A stretch of 64,000 nt of DNA from Sphingomonas vulcanisoli (GCF_011761305.1 NZ_JAAOZC010000003.1:124001-188000), one strand, 5' to 3'. Positions 24,980-34,327 are shown, numbered from the stretch's first letter. Translations and numbers: made by a program. The notes: generated by a model not told the origin, from the sequence alone.

Positions 24980-26641
24980 ATGCTCGCGAGCCTTTCGATC
25001 CGGGACGTGGTTTTGATCGAGGCGCTCGACCTGGAATTCGGGCCTGGTCTCGCCGCGCTGACGGGCGAGACGGGGGCGGGCAAGTCGATCCTGCTCGATA
25101 GTCTGGGGCTGGCGCTGGGCGTGCGCGCCGATGCCGGGCTGGTGCGGAATGGCGCGGCGCAGGCGAGCGTTTCGGCTAGCTTCGATCTCCCCGCCGATCA
25201 TGCCGCTTTCGCGCTGCTCGCCGAGAATGAGATGGCGCCCGAGCCGGGCGAGCCTTTGCTGATCCGCCGCACGGTGAAGGCCGATGGCGGTAGCCGCGCC
25301 TTCGTCAACGATGTCGCGGTCTCCGCCGCCCTGTTGCGCGCGTTGGGCGGGACGTTGGTCGAAATTCATGGTCAGCACGATGATCGCGGTCTGCTCAATC
25401 CGCGCGGGCATCGCGCTTTGCTCGACATTTTCGCGCGGCTGGACGGCAAGGCGGTGGCCGATGCCCACGCCCAATGGCGGACGGCGCAAGAGGCGCTGGC
25501 GATGGCTGAAGCCGATGTCGAGGCGGCGGAGCGGGATCGCGAGTGGCTGGAGCATTCCGTCGCCGAACTGACCAAGTTCGCTGCCGAGCCGGGCGAGGAA
25601 GCGGAGCTCGCCGAGGCGCGATCGGCGATGCAGAAGGGCGCGCGGCTCGCCGAAGAGCTGGCGGCGGTGCGCGCGCATCTTGATGGATCGGAGGGCGCGC
25701 TGGCGGGGCTGCGGCAGGCGGCGCGGCGGCTCGATCGGCTGAGCGGAGAGCATGCTTTGTTGGCCGAGGCACTGGCGGCGCTGGATCGCGCGCTGCTTGA
25801 GGCGGACGAGGCCGAGGACAAGCTTAGCCGCGCCGATGAGGCCTTTGCCTATGACGAGGGCAAGCTGGAGGCGATGGAGGCGCGGCTATTCGAGCTGCGC
25901 GGGCTGGCGCGCAAGCATCGCGTCGAGCCCGATGCGCTGGCGGCGCTGACCGAGGAGCTCTCGGGCCGGCTGCAGCGGATCGAGGCGGGCGGCGAGGGGC
26001 TGGCGGCGCTGAGCCGCGAGGTGAAGCTGGCGCGCGAGGCCTATTGGGCGGCGGCCGAGGCGGCGAGCGCCGCTCGCAAGGCAGCGGCGGCGCGGCTGGA
26101 TGCGGCGGTGGCGGGCGAACTCGCGCCGCTCAAGCTGGATGCCGCGCGCTTCCGCACCACGATCGAGCCCTTGCCCGAGGCGCAATGGGGACCGGCGGGG
26201 CTGGATCGGGTCGAATTCGAAATCAGCACCAATCCGGGCGCGCCGTTCGCGCCTTTGGTCAAGATCGCCAGCGGCGGTGAACTGTCGCGCTTCATCCTCG
26301 CGCTCAAGGTGGCGCTGGCCGAGGAAGGCGGGGCGGGGACGATGATCTTCGACGAGGTCGATCGCGGAGTCGGCGGCGCGGTGGCGAGCGCGATCGGCGA
26401 AAGGCTGGCGCGGCTGGCGGGGCGCACCCAGCTGCTGGTGATCACACACAGCCCGCAGGTCGCTGCGCGCGCCGATGGCCATATGCTCATCCAGAAACGC
26501 TCGGACGGGCTGGTCGCGCGCACGGGCGTGCATGCGCTGGACGTCGGGGAGCGCCGGGAGGAGATCGCCCGGATGCTCTCAGGCGCCGAAGTCACCGATG
26601 AAGCGAGGGCGCAGGCGGGGAAGCTGCTGGGTGCGATGTAG
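24980..26641 (+). CDS. recN: RecN, DNA repair ATPase
   Basis: SMC-like ATPase used in recombinational repair of double-strand breaks. Walker A GETGAGKSILL is at residues 29-39, the central region is a long coiled coil rich in Ala, Glu and Arg (about 150-370), and the C-terminal half brings the ABC signature SGGELSRFILAL, Walker B TMIFDEVDRGVGG and the VITHSPQVAARAD H-loop. Length is 553 aa. Its last 50 nt overlap the antisense retropepsin gene. Confidence 0.97.
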   Translation: MLASLSIRDVVLIEALDLEFGPGLAALTGETGAGKSILLDSLGLALGVRADAGLVRNGAAQASVSASFDLPADHAAFALLAENEMAPEPGEPLLIRRTVKADGGSRAFVNDVAVSAALLRALGGTLVEIHGQHDDRGLLNPRGHRALLDIFARLDGKAVADAHAQWRTAQEALAMAEADVEAAERDREWLEHSVAELTKFAAEPGEEAELAEARSAMQKGARLAEELAAVRAHLDGSEGALAGLRQAARRLDRLSGEHALLAEALAALDRALLEADEAEDKLSRADEAFAYDEGKLEAMEARLFELRGLARKHRVEPDALAALTEELSGRLQRIEAGGEGLAALSREVKLAREAYWAAAEAASAARKAAAARLDAAVAGELAPLKLDAARFRTTIEPLPEAQWGPAGLDRVEFEISTNPGAPFAPLVKIASGGELSRFILALKVALAEEGGAGTMIFDEVDRGVGGAVASAIGERLARLAGRTQLLVITHSPQVAARADGHMLIQKRSDGLVARTGVHALDVGERREEIARMLSGAEVTDEARAQAGKLLGAM

Positions 26642-27413
26642 CGCCCTTTTCGGCCGCGTTTTTTCCGTCCGTTCCGTGTCCGTCCGGTCCCTTGCTGTCC
26701 GTTCCCTTGCTGTCCGGGGCTATTTCGATCGCGATCTTTTCGCTCGCTTCCGCACCCTTCTCGCCCGCGGCTTCTCCGCCTGCGCTCTTCCCGTCCGCGC
26801 CTTTTTCGCCCGTATCCTTTTCGCTGGTGCCAGCTCCACTCGCGCCAGTTCCGCCCGCGCGAGTTCCACCCGCGCCAGTTCCACCCGCGATAGTCATCAC
26901 GCCATCATTGATCGAAACGCCGTCGAGGCGCGCGATCACATCCTGGCCGAGCAACGAAGCACCGCCTTCCTTACCGATCACGGAGACCGGTACGTCTTTC
27001 AAATTCTTTCCTGCAACCTCCATTTTGGGAATTGCAACGGTAGCGAGCGAGGCTTCGCCATTGGCGGTCACGATCCTGCGCCGGAAGTGCATCTTCTTGG
27101 GCTTGAGGCCCACGCGGCGGGCATCGGCCTGCGTCAGGATCGTCGTATTGGCACCGCTATCGACGACGAGGCTCACGTTCCGGCCATTCAGCTTGGCGTC
27201 GACATGATAGAGACCATCGGCGCTCACCGGGATTTGGCGCTGCTTATCCTCAACGTCGACGATGGAAGGCGAATCGGTTCGCTCGATCTGTTCGCTCGAC
27301 GACTGTGCCGACTGTGAAGGCTGTGACCATACGGTGCGTATCTCGTTCGCGATGGGCAAAATACTTGCGACGAGCGCGAATTTGAACACCGTCAAAGCAA
27401 CACTACTTGGCAT
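26592..27413 (-). CDS. Retropepsin-like aspartic protease with a repetitive Gly/Ala/Lys/Glu tail
   Basis: A 273-aa protein with an N-terminal membrane or signal segment (VFKFALVASILPIA), then the protease unit D85-S-G (SLVVDSGANTTILT) and the matching ASLLGQDVIARLDG. This agrees with the TIGR02281-type periplasmic retropepsins. From residue ~177 the sequence becomes low-complexity: GGTGAGGTRAGGTGASGAG, then Glu-Lys-Gly rich and Asp-Ser-Lys-Gly rich repeats, ending in HPAASPPAPSLHR. This tail runs antisense into the last 50 nt of recN. ATG 27413 has GGAG 7 nt upstream. Confidence 0.8.
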   Translation of the reverse strand: MPSSVALTVFKFALVASILPIANEIRTVWSQPSQSAQSSSEQIERTDSPSIVDVEDKQRQIPVSADGLYHVDAKLNGRNVSLVVDSGANTTILTQADARRVGLKPKKMHFRRRIVTANGEASLATVAIPKMEVAGKNLKDVPVSVIGKEGGASLLGQDVIARLDGVSINDGVMTIAGGTGAGGTRAGGTGASGAGTSEKDTGEKGADGKSAGGEAAGEKGAEASEKIAIEIAPDSKGTDSKGPDGHGTDGKNAAEKGATSHPAASPPAPSLHR

Positions 27414-27681
27414 TTTCGGGCTCCAACAAATCTGGAATTTCGAAATCCGCCAGTGCCTGCCAAGCCTTGGGGGGTTAAATGCTCAACGTAGCTTTATTGC
27501 GGATTGTTCCGACTTGGAGGCTTCTCCATTTATGGGGAGAATGTTAATTAATGTAAATATCTTCGGACTTAAGTAATAAATCGTCTATTCTGCGGGTAAC
27601 AATCGATTGTTATCGACCGATTATTGAAATCTGAACGGCTGCCGATTGGTTGTCATAGTGCATGGCATGCAGGCAGGCGGG
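27414..27681. other. AT-rich intergenic region upstream of the retropepsin gene
   Basis: This 268-nt gap is clearly less GC-rich than its surroundings (for example GTTAATTAATGTAAATATC near 27543 and AACAATCGATTGTTATCG near 27600, the latter containing the dyad AACAATCGATTGTT). It is the upstream region of the minus-strand retropepsin gene and lies downstream of the EamA transporter gene. No gene was recognised in it. Confidence 0.5.
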
Positions 27682-28593
27682 TCATTCCGTCCCCAGCCCA
27701 TGCCCGGCGGCGGCGAGGTTCGCCACTTCCGGCGTGGTGCGCTCGCCCAGCACGACGGTGATGCTGCCGATCAGGATCAGCACGCCGCCCGCCAGCAGGC
27801 CGAAACCGAGCGGATCGCCGAACAGCGCCACGCCGATGACCGCGCCCATTAATGGCTCGAGATTGATGAAGACGCCCGCGCTCGCACTGTCGACATGCGC
27901 CGCACCGAAGCTCCAGGCGGCGGTGGCGAGCAGGGTGGAGAGCAGGCCGCTGCCGACGATGCCGATCCAGCTTGTCGTGGAGAGCGCGAGTGGAGGCGGG
28001 CCATGCAGCGCGAAGGAGATTGGGGCGACGAACAGGGTCGACATCAGCAGCGCGACCGAGGGCACCGCCATCGGTGATCTGGTCGCGGGAACGCGCTTCA
28101 CCGCGAACAGCCAGACGAGGAAGATCAGCAGCGAGCCCAGGGAGAGCGCGATGCCGAGCGGCGTGCCCGATCCGCCCGGCTTGCCGGCGATCAGTGCGGC
28201 GCCGATTGTCGCGCCCGCCACCCCGATCCACGAGGTGCGGCTGATGCGTTCGCCCATCACCCGCGCGGCGATCGCCACTAGCGCGGGCAGCAGGCCGATC
28301 AGCAGCGCGGCGAGCGTCACCGTGACATGCGCGAGGCCTTCGAACTGGACGATGAAGCCCAGACCATAACTGGCACCGGAGAGCCACATTGCAGGCGATC
28401 TGAACAGCGCCCGCGCTTCGGCGGTCAGCGCGAAGGGCAGGGCGACGATACCGGCGACGGCGAAGCGGAGCAGCACGAGGTGCGATGCGCTGATCTCGCG
28501 CAGCGCGAGCTTGCCGAGCGGGAAGCCGAGGCCCCAGCAGACGCCGGCGAGGGTGAGCGCGGCGAAAGCGAGGGGCTTGGAGGTGGCGCTCAA
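27682..28593 (-). CDS. EamA/DMT-family transporter
   Basis: Ten-helix inner-membrane exporter of the drug/metabolite transporter superfamily, with two EamA repeats: LAFAALTLAGVCWGLGFPLGK at the N-terminus and LLIFLVWLFAVKR in the second half, then VFINLEPLMGAVIGVALFGD, a typical closing motif. The substrate cannot be told. I chose TTG 28593 (303 aa) because GGGGAGG lies 4 nt upstream and the further upstream frame only translates repeat A2. It follows purL on the same strand. Confidence 0.85.
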   Translation of the reverse strand: MSATSKPLAFAALTLAGVCWGLGFPLGKLALREISASHLVLLRFAVAGIVALPFALTAEARALFRSPAMWLSGASYGLGFIVQFEGLAHVTVTLAALLIGLLPALVAIAARVMGERISRTSWIGVAGATIGAALIAGKPGGSGTPLGIALSLGSLLIFLVWLFAVKRVPATRSPMAVPSVALLMSTLFVAPISFALHGPPPLALSTTSWIGIVGSGLLSTLLATAAWSFGAAHVDSASAGVFINLEPLMGAVIGVALFGDPLGFGLLAGGVLILIGSITVVLGERTTPEVANLAAAGHGLGTE

Positions 28594-28596
28594 AGC

Positions 28597-28713
28597 GCCT
28601 CCCCTGCAAGGAGAGGGGGACCAGCCGCAGGCTGGTGGAGGGGTGTCCCGCTGTCGAGAGGGTGATACCCCTCCGTTATCGCTACGCGATGCCACCTCCC
28701 CTTGAAGGGGAGG
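28597..28713. repeat. Palindromic repeat family A, copy A2 (purL/EamA junction)
   Basis: Ends GCCTCCCCTGCAAGGAGAGG and CCACCTCCCCTTGAAGGGGAGG flank an inner CCAGCCGCAGGCTGG hairpin and GGAGGGGTG...CACCCCTCC-like arms. Read on the minus strand its last bases provide the apparent Shine-Dalgarno of the EamA gene. Confidence 0.85.
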
Positions 28714-28714
28714 A

Positions 28715-30928
28715 TCATTTTCCCATCAATTTCGGGAAGAAGCCCTCGTGCGCCTCCCGCAGCGCATCGATCGTCACGCTCCAATCGCCTTCTGCCAGCT
28801 CGAAGATCACGCGGCGCGCGATGGTGCGGCCGAGGGGATCGGCGGGGACGTCGGCGGCGTGGGCGGCGATCATGAAATCGGCGAGGCAGGTGTCGCAGAC
28901 GGTGACCACGTACAGCCCCTGATCCTCGCCGAACAGCGAACCCGCGACGCCGAACGGCTGCACCTCGTTGACCAGCACGCCGATATCGCCGGCCAGCGCC
29001 ATTTCGGCGAGGGTGACGGCGAGCCCGCCGTCCGAGACGTCATGGCAGGCGGTGATCGCGCCCTTGGCGATCTGATCGCGGATGAAATCGCCGGTGCGGC
29101 GCTCGGCGCGCAGATCGACCGGCGGCGGCGGGCCGGCGTCGCGGCCCTCGATGCCGTGCAGCTCGCGCAGCCACAGCGACTGGCCGAGATGGCCGCCGCG
29201 CTCGCCGATCGCCAGCACGGTGTCGCCGATGCCCTTGAAAGCGATCGTCGCATTCTTGCGCCAATCGGCGAGCAGGCCTACGCCGCCGATCGCGGGGGTG
29301 GGCAGGATCGCCGAGCCGCCCCCGGTCGCTTTGCTCTCGTTATAGAGGCTGACGTTGCCGCTCACGATCGGGAAATCGAGCGCGGTGCAGGCTTCGGCCA
29401 TGCCCTCGATACAGCCGACGAACTGCCCCATGATCTCGGGCCGCTGGGGATTGGCGAAGTTCATGCAATCGGTGGTGGCGAGCGGCGTGGCGCCGACCGC
29501 GGTGATGTTGCGCCAGCATTCGGCGATCGCCTGTTTGCCGCCCTCGAACGGGTCCGCATAGCAATAGCGCGGCGTGCAATCGGTGCTGATCGCCAGCCCC
29601 TTGTCGGTGCCGTGGACGCGCACCACCGCGGCATCGCCGCCGGGCCGCTGGACGGTGTCCGCGCCGACCATGTGGTCATATTGCTCCCAGATCCAGCGGC
29701 GGCTGGCGATATCGGGCGAACCCATCAACGTGAGCAGATCGGCGGCAGGATCCGTGCTTTCGGGCACATCGGTCAGTTCGGCAGGGGGCACCGTCTTCAC
29801 CCACGGCCGATCGTACTTCGGCGCTTCGTCGGCGAGCGGGCCAAGGGGAAGATCGCACACCGTCTTGCCCTTCCAGACCAGCTCCATGCGGCCGGTGTCG
29901 GTCACCGTGCCGATCACCGCGAAATCCAGCTCCCACTTTTTGAAGATCGCTTCGGCGAAATCCTCGCGACCGGGCTTCAAGACCATGAGCATCCGCTCCT
30001 GGCTTTCGGAGAGCATCATCTCATAGGGCGTCATGCCCTCTTCGCGCTGGGGCACCGCATCCATATCGAGCCGGATGCCGACGCCGCCCTTGCTCGCCAT
30101 CTCAACGCTGGAGGAGGTAAGGCCCGCCGCGCCCATGTCCTGGATCGCGACGATCGCGTCGGACGCCATCAATTCCAGGCACGCCTCGATCAGCAATTTT
30201 TCGGTGAAAGGATCGCCGACCTGCACGGTCGGGCGCTTGGCATCGGCATCCTCACCGAAATCGGCCGAGGCCATGGTTGCGCCGTGGATGCCGTCGCGCC
30301 CGGTCTTGCTGCCGACATAGACGATGGAATTGCCGACGCCCGAGGCGGCCGAATAAAAGATCTTGGCGGTCTCGGCGACGCCGACGGTCATCGCGTTGAC
30401 GAGGATGTTGCCGTCATAGGCGGGGTGGAAATTGACCTCGCCGCCCACCGTCGGCACGCCGACGCAATTGCCATAGCCGCCGATGCCGTGGACCACGCCC
30501 GCGATGAGGTGCTTCATCCTGGGGTGATCAGGCGATCCGAAGCGCAGCGCATTCATGTTGGCGATCGGGCGGGCACCCATCGTGAACACATCGCGCAGGA
30601 TGCCGCCGACGCCGGTCGCCGCGCCCTGATAGGGCTCGATGTAGCTCGGGTGGTTGTGGCTCTCCATCTTGAAGATCGCCGCCTGACCGTCACCGATATC
30701 GATCACGCCTGCATTCTCGCCGGGGCCGCAGATCACTTGCGGTCCGGTGGTGGGCAGCTTGGCGAGATGAAGCCGTGAGGATTTGTACGAGCAATGCTCG
30801 CTCCACATCACCGAGAAGATGCCGAGTTCGACCAGATTGGGTTCGCGCCCCAGCGCCCCCAGCACCCGCTCATATTCGTCCGTGGAGAGGCCATGATCGG
30901 CGACGATTTGGGGCGTGATTTCGGACAT
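28715..30928 (-). CDS. purL: Phosphoribosylformylglycinamidine synthase subunit PurL
   Basis: Fourth step of purine synthesis: ATP-dependent conversion of FGAR to FGAM. This is the small (737-aa) form that needs PurS and PurQ, which are not in the window. Landmarks are [14 protein letters not shown] (catalytic His), [40 protein letters not shown] and the late [18 protein letters not shown]. Divergent from the CAP-domain gene, with a 207-nt gap that holds TTACCTTAACTAGC near 31043 but no promoter I can assign with confidence. Confidence 0.98.
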   Translation of the reverse strand: MSEITPQIVADHGLSTDEYERVLGALGREPNLVELGIFSVMWSEHCSYKSSRLHLAKLPTTGPQVICGPGENAGVIDIGDGQAAIFKMESHNHPSYIEPYQGAATGVGGILRDVFTMGARPIANMNALRFGSPDHPRMKHLIAGVVHGIGGYGNCVGVPTVGGEVNFHPAYDGNILVNAMTVGVAETAKIFYSAASGVGNSIVYVGSKTGRDGIHGATMASADFGEDADAKRPTVQVGDPFTEKLLIEACLELMASDAIVAIQDMGAAGLTSSSVEMASKGGVGIRLDMDAVPQREEGMTPYEMMLSESQERMLMVLKPGREDFAEAIFKKWELDFAVIGTVTDTGRMELVWKGKTVCDLPLGPLADEAPKYDRPWVKTVPPAELTDVPESTDPAADLLTLMGSPDIASRRWIWEQYDHMVGADTVQRPGGDAAVVRVHGTDKGLAISTDCTPRYCYADPFEGGKQAIAECWRNITAVGATPLATTDCMNFANPQRPEIMGQFVGCIEGMAEACTALDFPIVSGNVSLYNESKATGGGSAILPTPAIGGVGLLADWRKNATIAFKGIGDTVLAIGERGGHLGQSLWLRELHGIEGRDAGPPPPVDLRAERRTGDFIRDQIAKGAITACHDVSDGGLAVTLAEMALAGDIGVLVNEVQPFGVAGSLFGEDQGLYVVTVCDTCLADFMIAAHAADVPADPLGRTIARRVIFELAEGDWSVTIDALREAHEGFFPKLMGK

Positions 30929-31135
30929 GCGCAGGCCGATAGCGGAGGGTTCCGCCTTAGCCTACCCCTTGCATTCGTGGAGCGCGCGGACCCGGCGCGC
31001 GGAGGATCACAGGCCGACCGATTGGCGAGCCTTGTCAGGAATTTACCTTAACTAGCGGGCCGATGTGATTTTGTGTAAGGAGTGTGCACCGCCCGGCACG
31101 CCGCAGGCGGCGAAATCCTGTTTAGGGTTCCTGTC

Positions 31136-31837
31136 ATGCGTGGGCCGTTGTTCGTTGCGTTTCTGTTTGGCGGCCTCGCCCTGACCGGCGTGGCGTCGGC
31201 GACTCCGCCGCAGCACTTCCCAAGCGATCTGCGCCAGGTGGAAGCCACTGTGCTGGCGACCTTCAACTTCGCGCGCACTCAGCCCACAGCCTATGTCGAG
31301 ACGCTGGTGGCCTATCGGGGTTTCTTCCACGCCAATGCCGTGATTATCCCCGGCCAGAGGGTCGCGATGCAGACCACGGAGGGCCGGCCTGCCGTCGACG
31401 AGACAATCGCTTTTCTTCAGGCGCAAAGCGGGCTGGGAATGCTGCAGCCTTCCGAGACCTTGCGCCGCGCCGCCGCCGATTATGTAACCGAGCAATCGCA
31501 CAGCGGCGATACCGGTCACTTCGGCGCGGATGGCTCCAGCCCCGGCGATCGCGTCGCGCGGCAGGGCGGCGGCGATCAGGTGGCGGAGGTGATCGCTTAT
31601 GGCGCGCAGGACGCCAAGGACGTCATCCGCCAATTGCTGATCGATGATGGCGTTCCCGATCGCGGCCACCGCATCGCGATGTTCTCCGCGCACCTGCGCT
31701 ATGCGGGCGTCGCCTGCGGCCCGCACCCCCAATATGGCACGATGTGCGTGATCGATATGGCCGATACGCCGGATGCGACCCTCCCCGATGAGCCGCGCCG
31801 CGCGGTGGCGGCGATGGGGCAGGGCGCTCAGCATTAA
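31136..31837 (+). CDS. Secreted CAP (SCP/PR-1-like) domain protein
   Basis: A 233-aa protein with an N-terminal signal (MRGPLFVAFLFGGLALTGVASA). The CAP fold is shown by LRQVEATVLATFNFARTQPTAYVETL, HSGDTGHFGADGSSPGDRV (cavity histidine) and GVPDRGHRIAMFSAHLRYAGVAC, the family's HR-containing helix. Bacterial CAP proteins are secreted and their activity is generally unknown. The frame extends upstream to 31082 without a better start. Confidence 0.85.
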   Translation: MRGPLFVAFLFGGLALTGVASATPPQHFPSDLRQVEATVLATFNFARTQPTAYVETLVAYRGFFHANAVIIPGQRVAMQTTEGRPAVDETIAFLQAQSGLGMLQPSETLRRAAADYVTEQSHSGDTGHFGADGSSPGDRVARQGGGDQVAEVIAYGAQDAKDVIRQLLIDDGVPDRGHRIAMFSAHLRYAGVACGPHPQYGTMCVIDMADTPDATLPDEPRRAVAAMGQGAQH

Positions 31838-31842
31838 CTCCG

Positions 31843-31967
31843 TCCTCCCCCGCAAGGGGGAGGTGTCAGCGCAGCTGACGGAGGGGGAGGACTAAGCAAC
31901 CTCGATCGCCCGCCGCCGTCCTCCCCCTCCGACGCCTTTGGCGCCACCTCCCCTGGCGGGGGAGGAT
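31843..31967. repeat. Palindromic repeat family A, copy A3
   Basis: TCCTCCCCCGCAAGGGGGAGG at the left and CACCTCCCCTGGCGGGGGAGG at the right, with TCAGCGCAGCTGA and GACGCCTTTGGCGCC inner dyads. It lies between convergent genes. Confidence 0.85.
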
Positions 31968-31982
31968 CACGGGTTGCGGGCA

Positions 31983-32016
31983 AAGAAAAGGGCCGGGGGA
32001 TCGCTCCGCCGGCCCT
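31983..32016 (-). terminator. Rho-independent terminator after the lipoprotein gene
   Basis: Read on the minus strand: GGGCCGG, an imperfect loop, CCGGCCC, then TTTTCTTTG. It lies about 25 nt after the stop at 32040. Confidence 0.75.
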
Positions 32017-32039
32017 CGGTTGGTGTCAGGAAGCGGCGA

Positions 32040-32429
32040 TCAGGCCGAGCATTCCAGATCCTTGCCACCCGGCGGGGTGATCGTGACCTTGGCGGAGTCG
32101 GCCGAACCCTTCACGACATAACCGCCGCCCGAGAAAGGCTCGCCCTTGGCCGGCGCGGTGAGCGCGACGGGGGTATCTTCCTTCTTCTTCTTGATGTTGG
32201 CGCTGGTATTGTCGTTGAACCAATTGACGTAGAGTACCTCGTTGCCGGGCTGACAGCGATAGGTCTTGCTGGCCAGCATCGCCGGCGGCAGCTTGACCTT
32301 GGGCGCGGCGGCGACCTGGTCTGCGGTGGGATCGTTGGGCGCGCCCGCCGTGATCGTGGTCGGCTCGCCGCAGGCGGCAAGCAGAACGGTCGCGGAAAGG
32401 GCGGCGGCGGCGAGGGCTTTTTTCATCAT
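32040..32429 (-). CDS. Small lipoprotein, possibly MliC-like
   Basis: A 129-aa protein. The signal peptide MMKKALAAAALSATVLLAACGE ends in a lipobox (LAAC), so it should be lipid-anchored. The mature part has KTYRCQPGNEVLYVNWFND near the middle and a second cysteine three residues from the end (LECSA). This pattern of an early YxC and a late C in a small beta-rich domain resembles MliC-type lysozyme inhibitors, but the match is weak. ATG 32429 or 32426; the longer frame adds residues before an otherwise typical signal peptide. Confidence 0.7.
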   Translation of the reverse strand: MMKKALAAAALSATVLLAACGEPTTITAGAPNDPTADQVAAAPKVKLPPAMLASKTYRCQPGNEVLYVNWFNDNTSANIKKKKEDTPVALTAPAKGEPFSGGGYVVKGSADSAKVTITPPGGKDLECSA

Positions 32430-32578
32430 CGAAGCGTTTTTTGCGACTGCGAAGGCTATCGTCAAGGCGCTTTTCGCCGAAATGTCATCAATGCTGACGC
32501 AACTGCGATGAAGCGTGGCTTTTGCCTTCGCAAAACAAGGCTGCTTGGCAGGGCCGATGCGCCTGCTATCCGGGGATC

Positions 32579-33571
32579 ATGGCAGGCTTCGCACTCGATA
32601 CCGCATCGCTCGTTGGCAACACGCCGCTGGTACGGCTCAAGGGGCCGAGCGAGGCGACGGGGTGCGATATCCTCGCCAAGTGCGAATTCATGAACCCCGG
32701 CGGATCGATCAAGGACCGCGCCGCCAAATATATCATCGAGGATGCCGAGGCACGCGGGACTCTGCGCCCCGGCGGCACGATCGTTGAGGGGACGGCGGGC
32801 AACACCGGCATCGGCCTAGCGCTGATCGGCAACGCCAAGGGCTATCGCACGATCATCGTCATCCCCGAAACGCAGAGCCAGGAGAAGAAGGATACACTGC
32901 GCGCGCTGGGCGCCGAGCTCGTCGAGGTGCCGCCGACCGCTTATTCCAACCCCGCGCATTACGTCCACACCTCGCGCCGGATCGCCGAGGAGACGCCGAA
33001 CGCGCTCTGGTCCAACCAGTTCGACAATGTCGCCAACCGCATGGCGCATATCCAGGGCACCGCGCCCGAGATCTGGGCGCAGACCGGCGGGCGCATCCAC
33101 GGCTTCACCTGCGCCGCGGGTACAGGCGGCACCATCGCGGGCGTCGGCATGGGATTGAAGGAGCGCGATGCCGACGTGACGATCGCCTTGACCGATCCCC
33201 ATGGCGCGGCCTTGTTCAACTATTATGCCAAGGGCGAGCTGACCGCTGAGGGCTCATCGGTGGCGGAAGGTATCGGCCAGAGCCGGATCACTGCCAATCT
33301 CGAAGGCGCGCCGATCGACACGCAATTCCGCATCTCGGACGAGCAGGGGCTGCGTCAGGCTTTCGCGCTGCTGAAGGACGAAGGGCTGTGCGTCGGGTTG
33401 TCATCGGGCATCAACGTCGCCGGCGCGATGGCGCTGGCGGAGCAGCTCGGGCCGGGCAAGACGATCGTCACGATCCTCTGCGATAGCGGGATGCGTTACC
33501 TTTCGACCCTGTTCAACCCCGAGTGGCTGGGGGCGAAGGGCTTCGCTGCGCCGGAGTGGCTTAAGTATTAG
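32579..33571 (+). CDS. cysK: Cysteine synthase / O-acetylserine sulfhydrylase
   Basis: PLP enzyme forming cysteine from O-acetylserine and sulfide. K45 in NPGGSIKDRAAKYI binds PLP; VEGTAGNTGIGLA binds the substrate carboxylate, and TCAAGTGGTIAGVG is the phosphate-binding loop. SSGINVAGAMALAEQ and LCDSGMRYLSTLF close the fold. At 330 aa it is the CysK/CysK1 length. ATG 32579 follows GGGGATC; the frame upstream is non-family sequence. EGTAGNTG instead of PTSGNTG is shared with the CBS-like and PLP beta-family branch, so a variant acceptor is possible. Confidence 0.92.
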   Translation: MAGFALDTASLVGNTPLVRLKGPSEATGCDILAKCEFMNPGGSIKDRAAKYIIEDAEARGTLRPGGTIVEGTAGNTGIGLALIGNAKGYRTIIVIPETQSQEKKDTLRALGAELVEVPPTAYSNPAHYVHTSRRIAEETPNALWSNQFDNVANRMAHIQGTAPEIWAQTGGRIHGFTCAAGTGGTIAGVGMGLKERDADVTIALTDPHGAALFNYYAKGELTAEGSSVAEGIGQSRITANLEGAPIDTQFRISDEQGLRQAFALLKDEGLCVGLSSGINVAGAMALAEQLGPGKTIVTILCDSGMRYLSTLFNPEWLGAKGFAAPEWLKY

Positions 33572-33598
33572 GGCGATTAATCTTGTCGCGATTGACGA

Positions 33599-33713
33599 TC
33601 CTCCCCTGCAAGGGAGGTGGCAGCCCGCAGGGCTGACGGAGGGGTGTAACCCTTTCAATAGCGGGATACCCCTCCGACGCGCTACGCGCGCCACCTCCCC
33701 TTGCAGGGGAGGA
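33599..33713. repeat. Palindromic repeat family A, copy A4
   Basis: TCCTCCCCTGCAAGGGAGG and CACCTCCCCTTGCAGGGGAGG ends with an inner CAGCCCGCAGGGCTG hairpin and GGCGCGCTACGCGCGCC dyad. It follows cysK. Confidence 0.88.
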
Positions 33714-33811
33714 TTTAAGAGGGATCGATCCCGGACTCGCGGAATGGTAGCCAGTTCACAAGTGCGATCGACCGGCTTATTCTAGCGATCGATGAACGCG
33801 CCGCGCCATCA

Positions 33812-34051
33812 ATGGGATTTCGTGGGATGATGCGCCGCGTGCGTGTCGGGCTCACGGGGCTCGCCTGCGTGTTCCTGCTCGTCATGCTCGCCACCGCCTT
33901 GATCAGCGTCGCCGCCGACCGCACTGGTAATCTCACCAATCCGGCGATCAACGCCAGTGCGCCGGCCGAGCCGCTGGCCCAGCTCGGCGTCGCGCCTGGA
34001 AATCCGACCAGCGACGCCACGCCCGAGTCCAAGCCGCTCAAGAAGCACTGA
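33812..34051 (+). CDS. Small single-helix membrane protein, unknown
   Basis: A 79-aa frame with one membrane helix (VGLTGLACVFLLVMLATALISVAA) after an Arg-rich start (MMRRVRV), then a short extracytoplasmic tail rich in Pro/Ala ending in KPLKKH. The true start may be ATG 33827 or 33830, nearer to a TGGG that is only a weak ribosome site. Position directly before the dcw promoter recalls small sphingomonad proteins there, but no function can be proposed. Confidence 0.5.
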   Translation: MGFRGMMRRVRVGLTGLACVFLLVMLATALISVAADRTGNLTNPAINASAPAEPLAQLGVAPGNPTSDATPESKPLKKH

Positions 34052-34094
34052 TCCCTCCGCCCCGGCGGATTCGCAAAAATTTGCCTTCACAGAC

Positions 34095-34103
34095 TTATCC
34101 ACA
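34095..34103 (+). promoter_or_regulatory. DnaA box upstream of mraZ
   Basis: Perfect TTATCCACA, 225 nt upstream of the mraZ start and flanked by AGACT and GGCTTGG. A second perfect copy with the same right flank start (AGG) precedes ftsZ at 52859. Confidence 0.6.
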
Positions 34104-34166
34104 GGCTTGGCTTTAGCCAAGCCTCGGTAATTGCTCGTTTATTCGGCGGATCGCTTTTCCATGCCC

Positions 34167-34243
34167 TCCCACGCATGCACATCTGGTGGGATAGAATGGG
34201 ATTTGATCCCAGGTTTAACCCATGATATCCCACACCTGACCCA
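34167..34243. promoter_or_regulatory. Array of MraZ-type TGGG boxes (dcw operator)
   Basis: On the plus strand TGGGA at 34187 and 34197 (10-nt period). On the minus strand TGGGA/TGGGT at 34207-34211, 34218-34222, 34228-34232 and 34239-34243 (periods 11, 10, 11), plus one at 34167-34171. MraZ of other bacteria binds TGGG repeats spaced about 10 nt upstream of its own gene, so this is the expected autoregulatory site, with more copies than usual and in two orientations. Confidence 0.8.
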
Positions 34244-34327
34244 TGGTTTGGAGCGCCTTCCCCGCGCATCCGGCCAAGAGGGGACGATGCGGCAGGGGAA
34301 GCCACGTCGGGGCGACAGGGTAGGCAG

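Noticed and set aside
28748-30778. 676-residue open frame antisense to purL
   Set aside because: purL has all catalytic motifs on the other strand; the frame lacks recognisable domains and is a GC-driven shadow.
31843-33713. Recurring CTCCCC...GGGGAG units considered as a CRISPR array
   Set aside because: Copies are single, palindromic, at gene ends and kilobases apart; there are no regular spacers and no cas genes.
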